Origin: Sorex araneus | Lineage: Eukaryota; Chordata; Mammalia; Eulipotyphla; Soricidae | Length of the DNA stretch: 64,000 nucleotides | Reading direction: 5' to 3' | Assembly (NCBI RefSeq): GCF_027595985.1 | Contig: NC_073302.1 | Span: 10,232,966 to 10,296,965 of the forward strand | In this document: in pieces, positions 20,116-32,485 of the stretch | How positions within the stretch are numbered: the stretch's first letter is position 1 | Layout of the letters: every line of letters begins with the position of its first letter | Made by a program: the position numbers and the translations under genes | The notes under the pieces: model-generated | What the model saw: the letters and a program-made list of their open reading frames with translations, nothing else | Told to the model about the DNA's origin: nothing | Database searches by the model: none

Positions 20116-20973
20116 ATGTGAAGGGAGAAGAAAGAAGAGAAGAGGGGAAGGAAGGGTGGAGACGGAAGGGGAGAGAAGGATCCAGTGCTAGGCTCTGAAT
20201 GGGGGAAGAGAGGAAAATTAACTGCACAAACTCTGCCCTAAAGTATGATTATGAAGAAGGCAGTGCTATACAAATGGCAGACAGTATATGTGATATTAAC
20301 TTGAGGGGAACACTCACAGGGACAATGCATGATGAAGAAAAACTTGAGAAGGACAATGTGCATATAAACTCTTCTCTGAAAAATCTTAATGGAGTTCAGT
20401 TCCCTATATCTATAGATGTATATTATAGAAAGAATATTATTCTGATATACAAAATATCGCATCACATTGTTATGATGTTACGTGGAGGCAGCTTAGGTCA
20501 CTTTTAGGGGTTTGTAAATAATATATTAATAAGCTATTATTTGTCTATTAATGCATATAAAAGTATTCATCTCTTGGTGTAATAAACAAGGTTAATGACA
20601 CTCATACTGGACATGCCTGGTACACCTGAGTGATTTAGCATTAGTGATTTAAGTAACTGCTATGAAAGATTCAATGGTATTCAAAAATAATTTGAATTTT
20701 ATAGCTTCAGTGACAAAGCTGAGAGAAGTCACTTGATTTATTGAGAACCAAGAGTGAATGGCCGACACAGTCTGGCATCCAGTCCTGTCTGGAAAGACAC
20801 TGGCTGCATTGAAGTTGGAGCATATCTCAGTCCTTCCTTCTTTCAGCTGGAACTCTGGGCAGGCAAACAGCTGACAGGATGCCCCTGATACCTCGGTCAC
20901 TCTCAGGTGGCTTCACAGGCTCAGTGTCTCCAGTCCACACACAAGCCCCTCCCCAAGCTCTCGCTGGACTGAG

Positions 20974-21046
20974 GCAATTATCCTACTTTCCTTCCTTAAC
21001 CAGGAGCTTAGGGACCTTTCACTTCGCCTTCTCTATGTTTATAAAG
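20974..21046 (+). promoter_or_regulatory. Putative OR promoter (unit 2)
   Basis: caattat at about 20,975 and TATAAAG at 21,040-21,046, with the same spacing as unit 1. Confidence 0.4.
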
Positions 21047-21146
21047 TTCTATTCTTATTTCTCTGGAGTCAAGGACGGACACAGAAAACCCAGGTGTTTA
21101 TGTGTAGAAGGAAGCTTTCCTCTTCTCTTCATTTCTTGTTGTCTAG

Positions 21147-21231
21147 GAAAGAAGCTGATAAAATTAGGTACAAGAATAGAATTTTCTGAGCTACCAAGAA
21201 TTGCTGAGATTGGAAGAAGCTGGAATTCTAG
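21147..21231 (+). other. Candidate 5' non-coding exon (unit 2)
   Basis: Acceptor tgtctag (AG 21,145-21,146) and donor ctag/gtgagc (GT 21,232-21,233), 85 nt apart. A small internal deletion shortens it relative to the 92-nt exons of units 1 and 3, while both splice sites are kept. Confidence 0.45.
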
Positions 21232-24084
21232 GTGAGCAAAATGTGTCTCATGTGCTTAGAGGTCTGTACATGTATTTAATGTTCAGCGCTCTGTGTGGAT
21301 CCCTTCATGGGTGACATGGATCCATGAATATTTCTTCAAAAGTTGTGTCTGTATATGTATGACATCTAACTTACACTATATATTATAAAAAGAGAGAAGA
21401 TAGATAGAGGGAGACAGAAAGAGACTTATCAGACAGAGACGTGGTTATGACAATAATGATTGTCCCTCCAACCAGAGAACATGCAGCAAGTAAACTGTCA
21501 TTAAACAGATGCAGAGCAGGTCTGACTCTGGTTTGGGGTCTCATCTTCAACTATCAAAAACCTCACTCTATTTTAATCAGTTCTAGATTCTGAGCTTTGT
21601 ACACAAATAACAGAGTTAAGTAAAGACATTGCTTCAACTGCACAGACAGAAATGTTTGCACACTTTGTAGTAAAAGTTTCTTTAATATACCCATGACCTG
21701 CATAGGGGAAGAAGCTTGAAATCAAGCTTGTGTAAGATTGGAATTCCTTGATTAATCTCAGGGATGCTGTGATATGTGATATTTCATTTTGTTTTTATTT
21801 ATTTTTTATTTTTTGAATTCATTTATTTTTAATTAGTGAATCACCGTGAGGGTACAGTTACAGATTTATACATTTTTGTGCTCATGTTTCCCTCATACAA
21901 AGTTCGAGAACCCATCCCTTCATCAGTGCCCACACTCCACCACCAGTAAACCCAGCATCCCTCCACCTCCCCAGTCCCATCTCCCCCCACCCCGCCCTGC
22001 CACTGTGGCAGGGTATTCCCTTTTGTTCTCTCGGATATTTCATTTTGTTTATGTGTTATCTTCATGTGTCATGCTAAGATTGATGTGTTTTTGAGTAATT
22101 GATGATGTCTTATTGGCAGATAGTATTTTAGTTGTGGTACCTGTGAACTCAAGACAGACTGTGTGACTCACCCACAGATACCTTAAAAGTCTGTCCATAG
22201 TGGCTATTATATTGCATTGAGCATGTGGTCTTATATGCTTTTTCACCTCTAATAAGGTATCACACACTAATTCCAAGGACACCAATAGCTCAGTAGGTCT
22301 GTTAGGGTCTAATTATTAGCCTGTACTTCTGTTTGAATTTAATAAGGTTCAGTAACTAACCAGTAAACAAAGAGAAGCTAATTCTTTATGGCAATACTAT
22401 TTTGAGAATTAAATTGGGCTATGTACAACATTAATAAACACGATACTTGTCATGCAATCAATGCTCAGTAAACAAGGGGCTTTTTATTGTGTTTCTCCAA
22501 AAAATTCTTTTTGTCATATAGGTTCTTATTTCTCCACTAAAAAGTGCATTAAGGTAGTAGTCTAGAGAGTACAAGCCAACATGAACTCCCTTTCATACTT
22601 TGCTAATACAGCTTGAGACCCTGCTCCTGAGTAATGGCTCAACCATCTTCTAAATTATGTGTGAATTTATTTTCCTGGTATAATTTGTTAGGTTTCTTCT
22701 AAGTGATTTCTTGTTTCTCAGCCTCCACACAGTGATACTGTTATCACTATTCATAAGTTAATGAAAAGATAGTGTCCACCTTAGAGGACATTATTGGAGA
22801 GAACCAGTGCCCCTAGTAGTTCATAGTTCTTTGAACTAGGATATTTTTTGTCCTTCTCCCGGACTGAATACAAAAGCCAGTCAAGATTCCCTCCACAAAC
22901 TTTCCAAGAGATGTGAGCATCGGCGGGGTGGGGGGTGGGGTGGTTAGGATAAAAAACAGTAAAACATGACAATAGTAGTTGGGAATGACCATTTTGGACA
23001 GGGACTGAGTGTTAAAAATGGGTAAAGGGATACACCTGAGGGATTATCTTTCAATTATCATTATTGCAAAATATAAGATCCAAAAGAAAATAGGTTAGGT
23101 AGGGAGGGAAACTCGGCACATTGATGGTCCTACACACTTCCTACACACTTCCTACACACTGGTGAAGGGACAGGTGTTGGAACATTATATAATAGAAATC
23201 CAATCTTGAACAACTTTACAACTGTGCATACCATCATGCTTCAATTAAAAAAATAGCTCCACGGCATTATGTTTCAAAATCCGACCCCAGACTTAATTTC
23301 CAAAGAAATATTAAATCTATAGTCAACATAAGAAATCTACATGACCCCAGTTTAAAATTAGTTTTTCACACCTGTGATATGAAGGACAATATAATATGCC
23401 ATGTGAATCATAAAATCTCAAAATGTATTTCTTTTCAATAAGGTGTTCGAAAACACATTGTGAATTGAAGTGATCTAAGCTGATACTTTTGGAAGATCTA
23501 GAGTGGTATCACATACAATTGTGTTATCCTAAATAATGAGGAGTGTGAAGGCCACACATGATGAGTAGGTCACAGATTCTTACTGAATACAAATTGTAAT
23601 TTTACCTGTTTTATTTTTGAGTGATACAACTATGCACCTTTTTGATATTGGATCTTTAGTTCTTCATAATTAGAAAAACCAATATAATGCTGAATTCATA
23701 CTTTGGTGAAGATTTTTAAGGTATATGTAATACCCACAAAATAGTGCTTGCTATTGGGTAAGTTGATGGCCGCCAATATTCTATATGACTTTGAAAGTTA
23801 ATAGACCACTGCTATCAGGAAATTTAATACCTTTGATAAATAAGGATCCAGAAATTTTCAGTGTGTTCTATACCAGTGTAGATAGTTTTCGCAGTTTAAG
23901 AGGAAATGTTTTACATTTCCTAATGCCAAAATTTCTATGAAATTATGGTAAATGACTAGATTGACATGACATAATACAAAGGTGAGCACTTCTTTTTCAG
24001 AGACCTTTGATTCCTTATGAACTATTATAAACTTAGTGCTTTGTGTAGCATCCTGAAAAAATTATGCCATCCAAATCATTTTAT
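21232..24084. other. Intron-like duplicon sequence (unit 2)
   Basis: Non-coding, collinear with 5310-7901 apart from the 239-bp LINE-1 tail at 21,795. A 12-bp word (ttcctacacact) is repeated three times at about 23,130-23,160, more than in unit 1. An old LINE-1-like tail lies at about 23,115-23,260. Confidence 0.65.
21795..22033 (-). mobile_element. Short LINE-1 3'-UTR insertion (unit 2 only)
   Basis: 239 bp in reverse orientation, flanked by a perfect 17-bp duplication gatatttcattttgttt (21,778-21,794 and 22,034-22,050). It contains only the last part of the LINE-1 3' UTR with an A-rich tail (T-rich on this strand). Units 1, 3 and 4 have the empty site, so it post-dates unit separation. Confidence 0.92.
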
Positions 24085-24086
24085 AC

Positions 24087-24262
24087 ATTGCAGCTGAGTG
24101 ATAGTCCAGAGGGTAGCCTTTTGCCTTGCTCAAGACTGGCCTGGGTTTAATCCCTGTCGTTCTATATAGTCCTCTGAGCACCTCCAAGAGAAATTCCTGG
24201 TGCAGAGACAGTGCACTCAGTAACTCCTGAATGAAAAACCCCTGAGTTTTGCCAGAATAAAA
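24087..24262 (+). mobile_element. Degraded tRNA-headed SINE (unit 2)
   Basis: Counterpart of 7902-8075. Confidence 0.65.
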
Positions 24263-24355
24263 TATTTTATGTATTAAAATCAATAACAATACATAAATTA
24301 AAATTTGTAAATAAAATAAAATAAATATTTTAAAAGAGGAAAATATTATATTAAA

Positions 24356-24925
24356 CCAAAATTATTTTTTAATGAATCACCATTAGGTACAGTTACAGAC
24401 TTACAGACATTCATGATTACATTTCAGCCCTACAATGATAGAGTATCCATTCCTCCACCAGTGCCCATTCTCCACCACCAATGTTCCCAGTATCACTCCC
24501 GACATCCCTCCCATCTTCCCCTTACCCACCTGCCTCTGTGACAGGTATATTCCCTTTTACTCTCTCTCTCCTTTTGGGTGTTACAGTTAACAATATAGGT
24601 ACTAAGTGGCCATAAGGTTTGATCTATAAATAGCATGCATCTCCAATCCCAAGTGAGCCTTCAAAGCATCATTCAATTAGTGGTCACTTCTCTATCTCAA
24701 CTGTCTTTTCTGCTAGCAAGTGAGGTCAGCTTCCAAGCTGTGAAGCTATCCTCCTGGTCCTTATCTCTATCACCCTTGGGACTTAATCTCCCATTCCGTA
24801 AATTTGCATTTCACAAATGTGTGCAGTCATTATATCTCTGTACCTTTATCTCTAACTAATTTCACTGAGCGTGATATTTTCCATGTTGATCCACTTATGT
24901 TAGAAAAGATGAAATCATAAAAACA
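24356..24925 (-). mobile_element. LINE-1 3' end, inverted (unit 2)
   Basis: Counterpart of 8172-8735; the tail end lies at 24,360 and ORF2-end sequence at about 24,850-24,915. Confidence 0.8.
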
Positions 24926-25190
24926 TGCTTTGTATTAACAAAAACAGCGGGCAGGGAATTTGCCTTGCATGCAGCTGACCTGGATTTGAATCTGCCATCC
25001 CTCTCTGAGAGCCCAGCAAGCAAACGAAAGTATCCCGCCAGCAGAGCAGAGCCTGGCAAGCTCCCCATGGGATTTTCAATATGCCAAAAACAGTAACAAC
25101 AAGTCTCACAATGGAGATGTAACTGGTGCCCACTCCAGCAAATCGATGAACAAAGGGAGGACAGTGCTAACGTGCTACAGGGTTATGTTC
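24926..25190 (+). mobile_element. RTE-bodied SINE upstream of the OR exon (unit 2)
   Basis: Counterpart of 8736-8993, with gccttgcatgcagctgacc, gccaaaaacagtaacaac and an atggagatgtaactggtgcc tail. Confidence 0.8.
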
Positions 25191-25405
25191 TTCTTTCAAA
25201 ATGAAATATTACAACTGATTTAGAGTGTAATGTACCATTGTCACCTAAATGGCACAAACTACGGTTTATGTAACCATATGTGACTAGTTAAAACTTAATA
25301 AACTTAATATTCTCACAAAGAGTTGGCTTTACTATAATCTTACAATATTCATTCTCCACAGGATTCTCTGTTTCTTTCATCCCCAGGAAAAACAAAAGCA
25401 GCCTA

Positions 25406-26350
25406 ATGAGAGGGAATGAGACCAGAGTTTCTGAATTTCTCCTCCAGGGGCTCCCTATTCCTCCAGAACGTCAGGATTTCTGCTTCATCCTTTTCCTGCT
25501 CATGTACCTGACCACAGTGTTGGGGAACCTGCTCATCATCCTGCTCATCCGGATCGACATTCGCCTCCACACCCCCATGTACTTCTTCCTCAGTATCTTG
25601 GCCTTCAATGATGTGACTTTCTCATCTGTCACTGTCCCCAAAATGTTGATGGACATGAGGACGAATCACAAATCTATCCCCTATGCAGGGTGCATTTCTC
25701 AGGTTTTTTTTTTAATATTCTTTGCTTGTACTGAAAACTTCCTTCTAACAGTGATGGCGTATGACAGGTATGTGGCCATCTGTCAGCCGCTCCACTACAC
25801 CACCATCATGAGGCAGGAACGATGCATTGCTCTAGCAGCAACATCCTGGATCCTCAGTTGCTTCCACTCTTTGTTGCACACCCTCCTTTTGGTAAAAGTT
25901 TCCTTCTGTGATGAAATTATCATTTCCCACTTCTTCTGTGAACTCACTCTTGTCCTGGAGATTAGCTGTTCAGACATTTCACTCAATAACCTGTTCATTT
26001 TCATTGAGGGAGGAATTTCTTTTTATCTGCCATTCATCTGTATCTTGGGCACTTATATTCACATATGGGCCACTGTCCTGAAGAATCCCTCTGCTAAGAA
26101 ATTCTTCAAGGTCCTTTCTACCTGTGGTTCCCATCTCCTTGTTGTGTCTTTATTCTATGGAACCATTCTTAAAGTTTATTTTTTATCCTCCTCCTCTTCC
26201 TCAAAAAATAAAGATATAATTGCTTCTGTGATGTACATGATAGTCACCCCCATGCTGAACCCTTTTATCTACAGCTTGAGAAACAGAGATATAAAACAAG
26301 CCCTAAATTTGCTCGCTAACAGAGTCAAGTTCTGTAGTCAAAAAACTTAA
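25406..26350 (+). CDS. Olfactory receptor, class II, family 1 (OR1J-like), copy 2
   Basis: Intact 314-residue receptor with the same landmarks as copy 1: N-E-T glycosylation site, MAYDRYVAIC, KVLSTCGSH and PMLNPFIYSLRN. The double ATG of copies 1 and 3 has become CTAATG, so translation must begin at the second codon, making it one residue shorter. The acceptor AG is at 25,385-25,386. It carries the most private changes in the second extracellular loop and TM5: V-K for A-R before SFC, E-I-I-I-S for D-I-T-I-P, L for A/P after ELT, N-N-L-F for N-D-L-V. It may therefore bind different ligands. About 19 residues differ from copy 3. Confidence 0.95.
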   Translation: MRGNETRVSEFLLQGLPIPPERQDFCFILFLLMYLTTVLGNLLIILLIRIDIRLHTPMYFFLSILAFNDVTFSSVTVPKMLMDMRTNHKSIPYAGCISQVFFLIFFACTENFLLTVMAYDRYVAICQPLHYTTIMRQERCIALAATSWILSCFHSLLHTLLLVKVSFCDEIIISHFFCELTLVLEISCSDISLNNLFIFIEGGISFYLPFICILGTYIHIWATVLKNPSAKKFFKVLSTCGSHLLVVSLFYGTILKVYFLSSSSSSKNKDIIASVMYMIVTPMLNPFIYSLRNRDIKQALNLLANRVKFCSQKT

Positions 26351-27179
26351 TGTGAGTATATTAACTAGTGTACATTCAAATAATCAAGGAGACTATCACC
26401 CTAAAACATCTATTCTTTGTCTTCAGCTGAAATTGTGTTCACATACATAACTGAGTTGTTAATATACTTATGCTTCCCTCTGCTAACATATACCAGTTTT
26501 ATTACCAGATTGACTTTCAATGACTGCCATTTACTGAGAAATTATTATAAAATATGATACCTTATTTCAGCATGTTTAGAACTTGGGATTTGGAATAGAG
26601 TAAGGATACCAAAACTAGGAATAAAGAAGAAAACTTCCCCAGGTCTACTACCTCTCCAAGAAATGCCACTCTTTTTTTTTCCTTTACATTGTAAGGATTC
26701 AGGAAATTATGCAGCTATAGATTGTCAGAAAAAAATAATTGCTTATATAAATCAGATTTTCCCTTTAAATATTCTGAAATTCCCATTCAAATTAAAGACT
26801 CTTGGAATTACTTACAAAAAGGAATCCTGCCGGTTCAAATAATTTTGTTATTTCTAATAAATAAATTATTTCTAAATGTTTCAAATGTTTTAAATCTTGA
26901 TCCATTTGATAGTTATAATGGATAACTACAATGGTTATGACATAGATATGTCTGATTATTTGTGTCTGTTAAATAAGTTCAACATGATACACACCTTCAA
27001 TGTTTCCACTTTGATTGTATATTCATGTGATTTATGATTACCTAATAGTGTGAAAATTCAGGTGGGAGGAATTAAAAAAACATATTTTCTTAGACTGGAA
27101 GGTTATGTAACATATATTTGTGTAAAATTACATAATTTTTGTGTATTTGTGTAAAATTTCTCACCATGCCTTATATAAA
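26351..27179. other. OR 3' flank (unit 2)
   Basis: Collinear with 10,168-11,017. Only one copy of the 36-bp minisatellite unit remains (26,757-26,785). Confidence 0.6.
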
Positions 27180-27440
27180 ACTATCACTGTCATCTCATTG
27201 TTCATCGATTTACTCAAGTGGGCTCCAGTAATATCTCCATTTGTCACTGTCTTCTGGTAGTGTAGCTCGTCCCATATTGGGTGCTCTTTCAGGGTCAGGG
27301 TATTGAGGACCATCATTTTTACTGTTTCTGGCATATTGAGAATACTACAAGTAGTTTGCCAGGCTCTGCAATGTGAGTGGGATACTCTCGGTAGCTTGTG
27401 TGGCTCTCTGAGAGAGTTGGAGGTTTTAGGTGTGGCCTCT
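27180..27440 (-). mobile_element. RTE-bodied SINE, inverted (unit 2)
   Basis: Counterpart of 11,018-11,272. Confidence 0.75.
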
Positions 27441-28090
27441 AATCACCTTTATAAGTGTTCTCAGTCAAATTATAGTATTTCCCTCTAACTTTGTTGCCTA
27501 CTTCTGAATCCCATCAAATATGGTGCGGTTAGTATGGAAAATGAGTAGAGAGTGTCTTATAATGTGGCTTTCCTGACCACGTTGTCTAGAAATATGTTCA
27601 CTCATATGTGAAGATTGGCCAGAGCATTTGGAAAGTGGCCTGACGCGTGGTGGCAGTTGGGTTGTGGAGGTCTGCTGCTGAGGCTGGGTCCCTTGGGGTG
27701 GTGAGGGCTCTCACCCATGCCTCACTGGGGTGCCCTCACTGAAAACATCCTGACACGGAATCTGGTTCCACGGTGGTTATGGGCCCTCATTTTATGCCTC
27801 CTTCTGGGAGAAGCAGCCGTGAGTTCTGGACTGTGGCCGATGAGATTATCTGGTGCTAGCAGGAAGTGGCTTATGGATGTGATCCCTGAGTCATCGGAGA
27901 CTAGGTGAAGCAGGGAGAGGATCTCTTTTCCCAAGTATTATTGAGCCCAGAGTTTAGGTCACAAAGTTCTGCATTACCTGGGTTCTGTGGGACTTCATTC
28001 ATGCATGTGGCTCCGCCCAAGCTTGTAGGTAGAAAGTGTGAAAGAAGCTCACAGGAACAATAAACTTGCATACTAAAGTAGCTGCTTTTT
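27441..28090. other. Unidentified duplicon block (unit 2)
   Basis: Counterpart of 11,273-11,924. No gene supported. Confidence 0.5.
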
Positions 28091-30577
28091 AAGCCAAAGT
28101 CTTGGCTTTATATATGCAAAAAATGAGAGAGAAGAAAGCAATATGAAAAAAGAAATCCTGTTCACAATCATGCCTCAGAAAAGCAAGTACCTTGGAATCA
28201 GCTTAACTAAGGAGGTAAAGAAACTGTGCGAAGAAAACTACAAAACGTTATTTCAAGAAATAAAAGAGGACACAAGGAAATGGAAAGATATGCCCTCTCA
28301 TGGATTGGGAGAATCAACATTGACAAAATGGCACTACTACCCAAAGTATTATACAGATTCAATGCAAGCCCTATTAGGATACCCATGACATTCTTCAAGG
28401 ATATGGATCAAACACTCCTGAAATTCACATGGAACAGAAAACCCCCACTAAGAGCTAAGGTAATTATTGTGAAAAGAAGATGGGAGGTATCACCTTCCCC
28501 AAACTCAAACTCTACTACAAAGCAGTAATGATTAAAACGGCATCGTTTTGGAACAAAGGGAGAGCAGCAGACCAATGAAACAGGGTTGAATATCCTTACA
28601 CACACCATCAAACATACAATCATCAAATCTTTGATGAGGGAGCAAGAAATGTGAAGTGGAGCAAGGAAAGCCTCTTTAGTAAATGTTGCAAACAAAACTG
28701 GACAGCTATATGTGAAAAATGGCTCAGACCTCTACCTAACACCACGCACAAAAGTCAGATCAAAATGGATTTAATACCTGAACATCAGACAGAATCTATC
28801 AGGTACATTGAAGACAAGGTCAGAAAAACCCTCCATGACATTGAAGCTAAAGGTATCTTCAAAGATGACACACCACTGAACAAGCAAGTTGAAACAGAGA
28901 TGAACAAATGGAACTGACTTAAACAAAGAATCTTTTGGACCTCAAAAGAAACAGTGACCAGAAAAAAAAGTCTACAGAATGGGAAAGAATATTAACCCAA
29001 AAATCATCTGATATGGTTGATATCAAGGCTATACAAGGCACTAGTTGTATTCTACAAGAAGAAATAATCCATTCTCATCAGAATATGGGTTGACGAAATG
29101 AACAGAAACTTTCTCAAAGAAGAAATCTGAATGGCTAAAAGACACATGAAAAAATGCTCTTCATCACTAATCATCAGGGAGACGCAGATCAAAACAACAA
29201 TAAGTTATCATCTCACACCTCAGAGGCTGGCACACATCCGAAAGAATGAAAGTAACTGGTGTTGGCTTAGATGTGTGGAAAAAGCGACTCTCTTTCACTG
29301 CTGTCAGGAATGCCAACTGGTTCAACCGTTTTGGAAAACAGTATGGACGTTTCTCAAAAATTTAGAAATCCAGTCCCATTTGATTCAGAAAAACAATTTC
29401 CGGGAATATATCCTAGAGATTCAAAAAAGTGTGGAGAGCCTCCACAGGACTGTGCTTCACAACACCTGTTTCTTATTAATTGCACCGTGCTTCAAAAATA
29501 ACTCCTAATAAGGAAACAGATGTCCTGTCACGCCCACAAGGTGTAACTAGCCTATCAGCTGCAGACATTTGGTCGTAAACAAGCAGTGAGAGGTATATAA
29601 GGAGGGAAGCTGCCTAGCTAGGGGGTTCCTCTGGGTTCCTCCAGGCTCCTCCTCGTTTGTCCCTCGTTCTTCGTCCTTTGATTCTCCTCTTTCCGGTTTC
29701 AAATGATGAGAAGTTCTCTGAATAAATCGCTGCAAGAAGAATCTCTGGGTTGCGTGTTATTTTACAAAAAAAGTATAGTAGACATGATATTTGCACTTGT
29801 ATGTTGATTGTAGCACTGTTTACAATAGACAGAATCTGGAAAAAAGCCGAGTGCCCAAGAACAGATGACTGGTTAAAGAAAGTTTCGAACCTCTACACAA
29901 TGGAATACTATGCTGCTTTTAGAAAATGTGAATTCATATAATTTGCATATAAGTGGATCAACATTAAGAGTATCATGCTAAGTGAAATGAGTCAGAAATG
30001 GAGGGACTTTGAAAAATAAAAAAGAAAGAAAAAGTTGGAGAGTAAAAAAAAATAGTTAATACTAAAATACTTTGAGTTGTTATAATAAAGAAATGGAGGG
30101 ACAGACAAAGAAGGATTGAACTCATTTGTGGAATATAAACTAACAGAATGAGAGACTAGCACCCAAGGACCCAAGGATAATAGAGATAAGGACCAAGAAG
30201 ATTGCTCCACATCTTGGAAGCTGGCCTCACATGCCTTGGGAAAAGACAGTTCAGATACAGAAGGAACTTGGAGGGTCTGCTCGGGATGGGAGATGTGTGC
30301 TGAAAGTAGACTATAGACTGAACATGATGGCCACTTAATACCTGTATTGTTAACTACAACATCCAAAAGGAGACAGAGTAAAGGGGAATGCAACTACCAC
30401 AGATGCGTTGGAGTGTTAGATGAGGTGAGGTTAGTGGCAGAGATACTGGGAACATTGGTGGTGGAGAATGGGCACTGGAGGAGGTATGGGTACTCGATCA
30501 GTGTATGACTGAAAAGTTAACACAAAAGTTTGTAAGTCTATAACTGTACATCACTGTTATTCATTTATAAATAAATT
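28091..30577 (+). mobile_element. 5'-truncated LINE-1, interrupted by a solo LTR (unit 2)
   Basis: Same insertion as 11,925-14,078. ORF2 remnants include 28,143-28,528 ([27 protein letters not shown]), 28,651-28,917 and 29,131-29,430. Interrupted at 29,430-29,766, then continues through the ORF2 end (29,870-30,000) and 3' UTR to a taaat-rich tail. Confidence 0.85.
29430..29766 (+). mobile_element. Solo LTR of an endogenous retrovirus
   Basis: A 337-bp insertion starting TGTGGAG and ending TTTTACA (5'-TG...CA-3'), flanked by aaaaaag (29,423-29,429 and 29,767-29,773), a 6-7 bp target duplication. Inside are a TATA box (gtatataagg, about 29,594), a downstream CT-rich region and a polyadenylation signal (gaataaatc, about 29,721), in LTR order U3-R-U5. 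No internal retroviral genes remain, as expected after LTR-LTR recombination. The site is empty in units 1 (13,253) and 3 (52,790). A 6-bp duplication would suit a class II-like ERV; the family is not identified. Confidence 0.85.
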
Positions 30578-31135
30578 AATAAATAAGACAATCTTCGGTA
30601 CTTCAGGGAGAGGGCCAAACAAAGATGCCCCTCCCTACTCAAACCAGATAAATACCTCACCAGACAACCCACACTACCTCAACTACCCAGCCACTGCCAT
30701 GCTCCAGGACGCTCTCTGGTCAGCGCAGCCACTTCTTATACTCATTATTCCCACACCATATTTGATGGGGCTCAAATATGGTGTGAACCATGGTACACTT
30801 CTAAGTGCAATTGGAGGCCACCATAAAAGCCTCCATCCCTTCCGGAGAGTCTGGCGAGCTACTGAGAGTATCCCACCCACACGGCAGCGACTAGCAAGCT
30901 ACTCGTGGAGTATTAGATATGCCAACAACAGTAAAAACAATCTGCCTCATTCATCTGACACCGAAAAAGCTCCCAATATGGCAGGGTTAAGAAAGGTGAG
31001 CAAGGAGAGGCTGAAAAATACTCATGGAAGAACTAGACTGCCAAAACAAAGAAAGAATAAAATGATTGTCTGTACTTTCAACACACGTGAGCTTCGTGTG
31101 TACTTTCAACACATGAAGCATCCATCGAGGACCTG

Positions 31136-31741
31136 ATGGTGCAAGCACAGAAGATTAAGTATGACATCATTGGTCTGACCGAAACGAGAAGACGTCAATC
31201 ACATCGCGCCATTTTTGACACTGGAGAAGAATTGTTCCTCGCAGCCTGCAACAATAGAGACATTGGTGGTGTCGGTGTCCTTGTCAACATGAACTTGGCC
31301 ATGAGCATTGGTTCATTTGAATGCCTAAAAACCCGAATCAAACCACTAGGCTTGAATAGATGTGGCTCCCTGCTTACAGTTTCTATCTTTATCATCTTCA
31401 CACCAACATCCAACTATGATGAAGAAGAAATTGAGAGGTTCTACATGGAACTGGAGAAGTTCTATAAAGAAGACCACACCTTCTGCAAGATCATTGTTGC
31501 TGATTTTAATGCCAAGATAGGTCCGAGAAGGTCGCACAAAGAACTCCTCATTGGGACCCATGGCCTAGAATGGAACGATCAGGGTGAAAGACTTTCTGAA
31601 TTCATCATGTCGACCAAGACCCTCCATGGTAACTACTCACAGTTCCTGATGGCCAAATCTCAACACTGGACATGGGAGTCTCCTGTTAGACAGATCCACA
31701 ATGAAATTGACCACTTCATATTCATCGAATGTTTTGTCTGA
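31136..31741 (+). pseudogene. RTE endonuclease domain (unit 2 copy)
   Basis: 201 codons open, with the AP-endonuclease-like landmarks GLTETRR (E of the active site), VVGV-type strand GGVGVLVN, FTPTSNYDEEE, VADFNAKIG (D/N catalytic motif) and EIDHFIF (terminal D-H). The N-terminus before 31,136 lies in another frame (30,699-31,130), and a stop at 31,739-31,741 separates it from the RT part. It nicked target DNA for retrotransposition; inactive here as a whole element. Confidence 0.82.
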
Positions 31742-32485
31742 CTGATGTCGCTCTTTTTCCAAAATTCCAAACGAGATCGGACCACCATCTCCTTCGTGCA
31801 AAATTCTACTTCATAGATCGGGAAGAAAGGTTTGCAAAATTTAAGTCTAAGAAGGCAACTCCCAGAATTACCACCAACTGGGAGCTCTTTGGCACTACTG
31901 CAGCAACATGGGAAGATGCCATCATTGACAACATGGACGAGGAATACAACAAACTGGTTCAGCACCTCCGTGACAATGCAAAGAATGCTGAGACTGAGAA
32001 AGTCACAGACACCTGTCTTCGTAAACTCTCGAGCTCATTTGTAACATGGTTTGGTGCGAACCTCAGGCAAACACAAGCTAACATCCGAGCTTGCAAAGCT
32101 GTGCAGAGATGCTATAAAGGAAGACCTCAAAGAGAGAACAGCAGAGTTGGCCGATGCGGCAGACACTGGAAAAAGTCTTCGCAATGCTTGCCTGTCCTTC
32201 GCCAACTAAAAGACCAAGATGACTGCCCTCTGAAGTCCTGATGGATCTATCACATTTTCCAGAAAGGCAATAAAGAGGATCATTCACGACTTCTACTCAG
32301 ATCTCTTTGAAAGCCATGTCCACCTGCCCACATACCAAATTCTGCAGGATTGATATGTCATTCCCAATGCCCTCCCTTCCGATATCTGACACACCATTTC
32401 GTTGTTAAAGATGCGTACAGCACCTGGATCGGACAAGGTCAGACCATAACATCTGAAGAATCTGCCACCAGTACTCATCAATACA

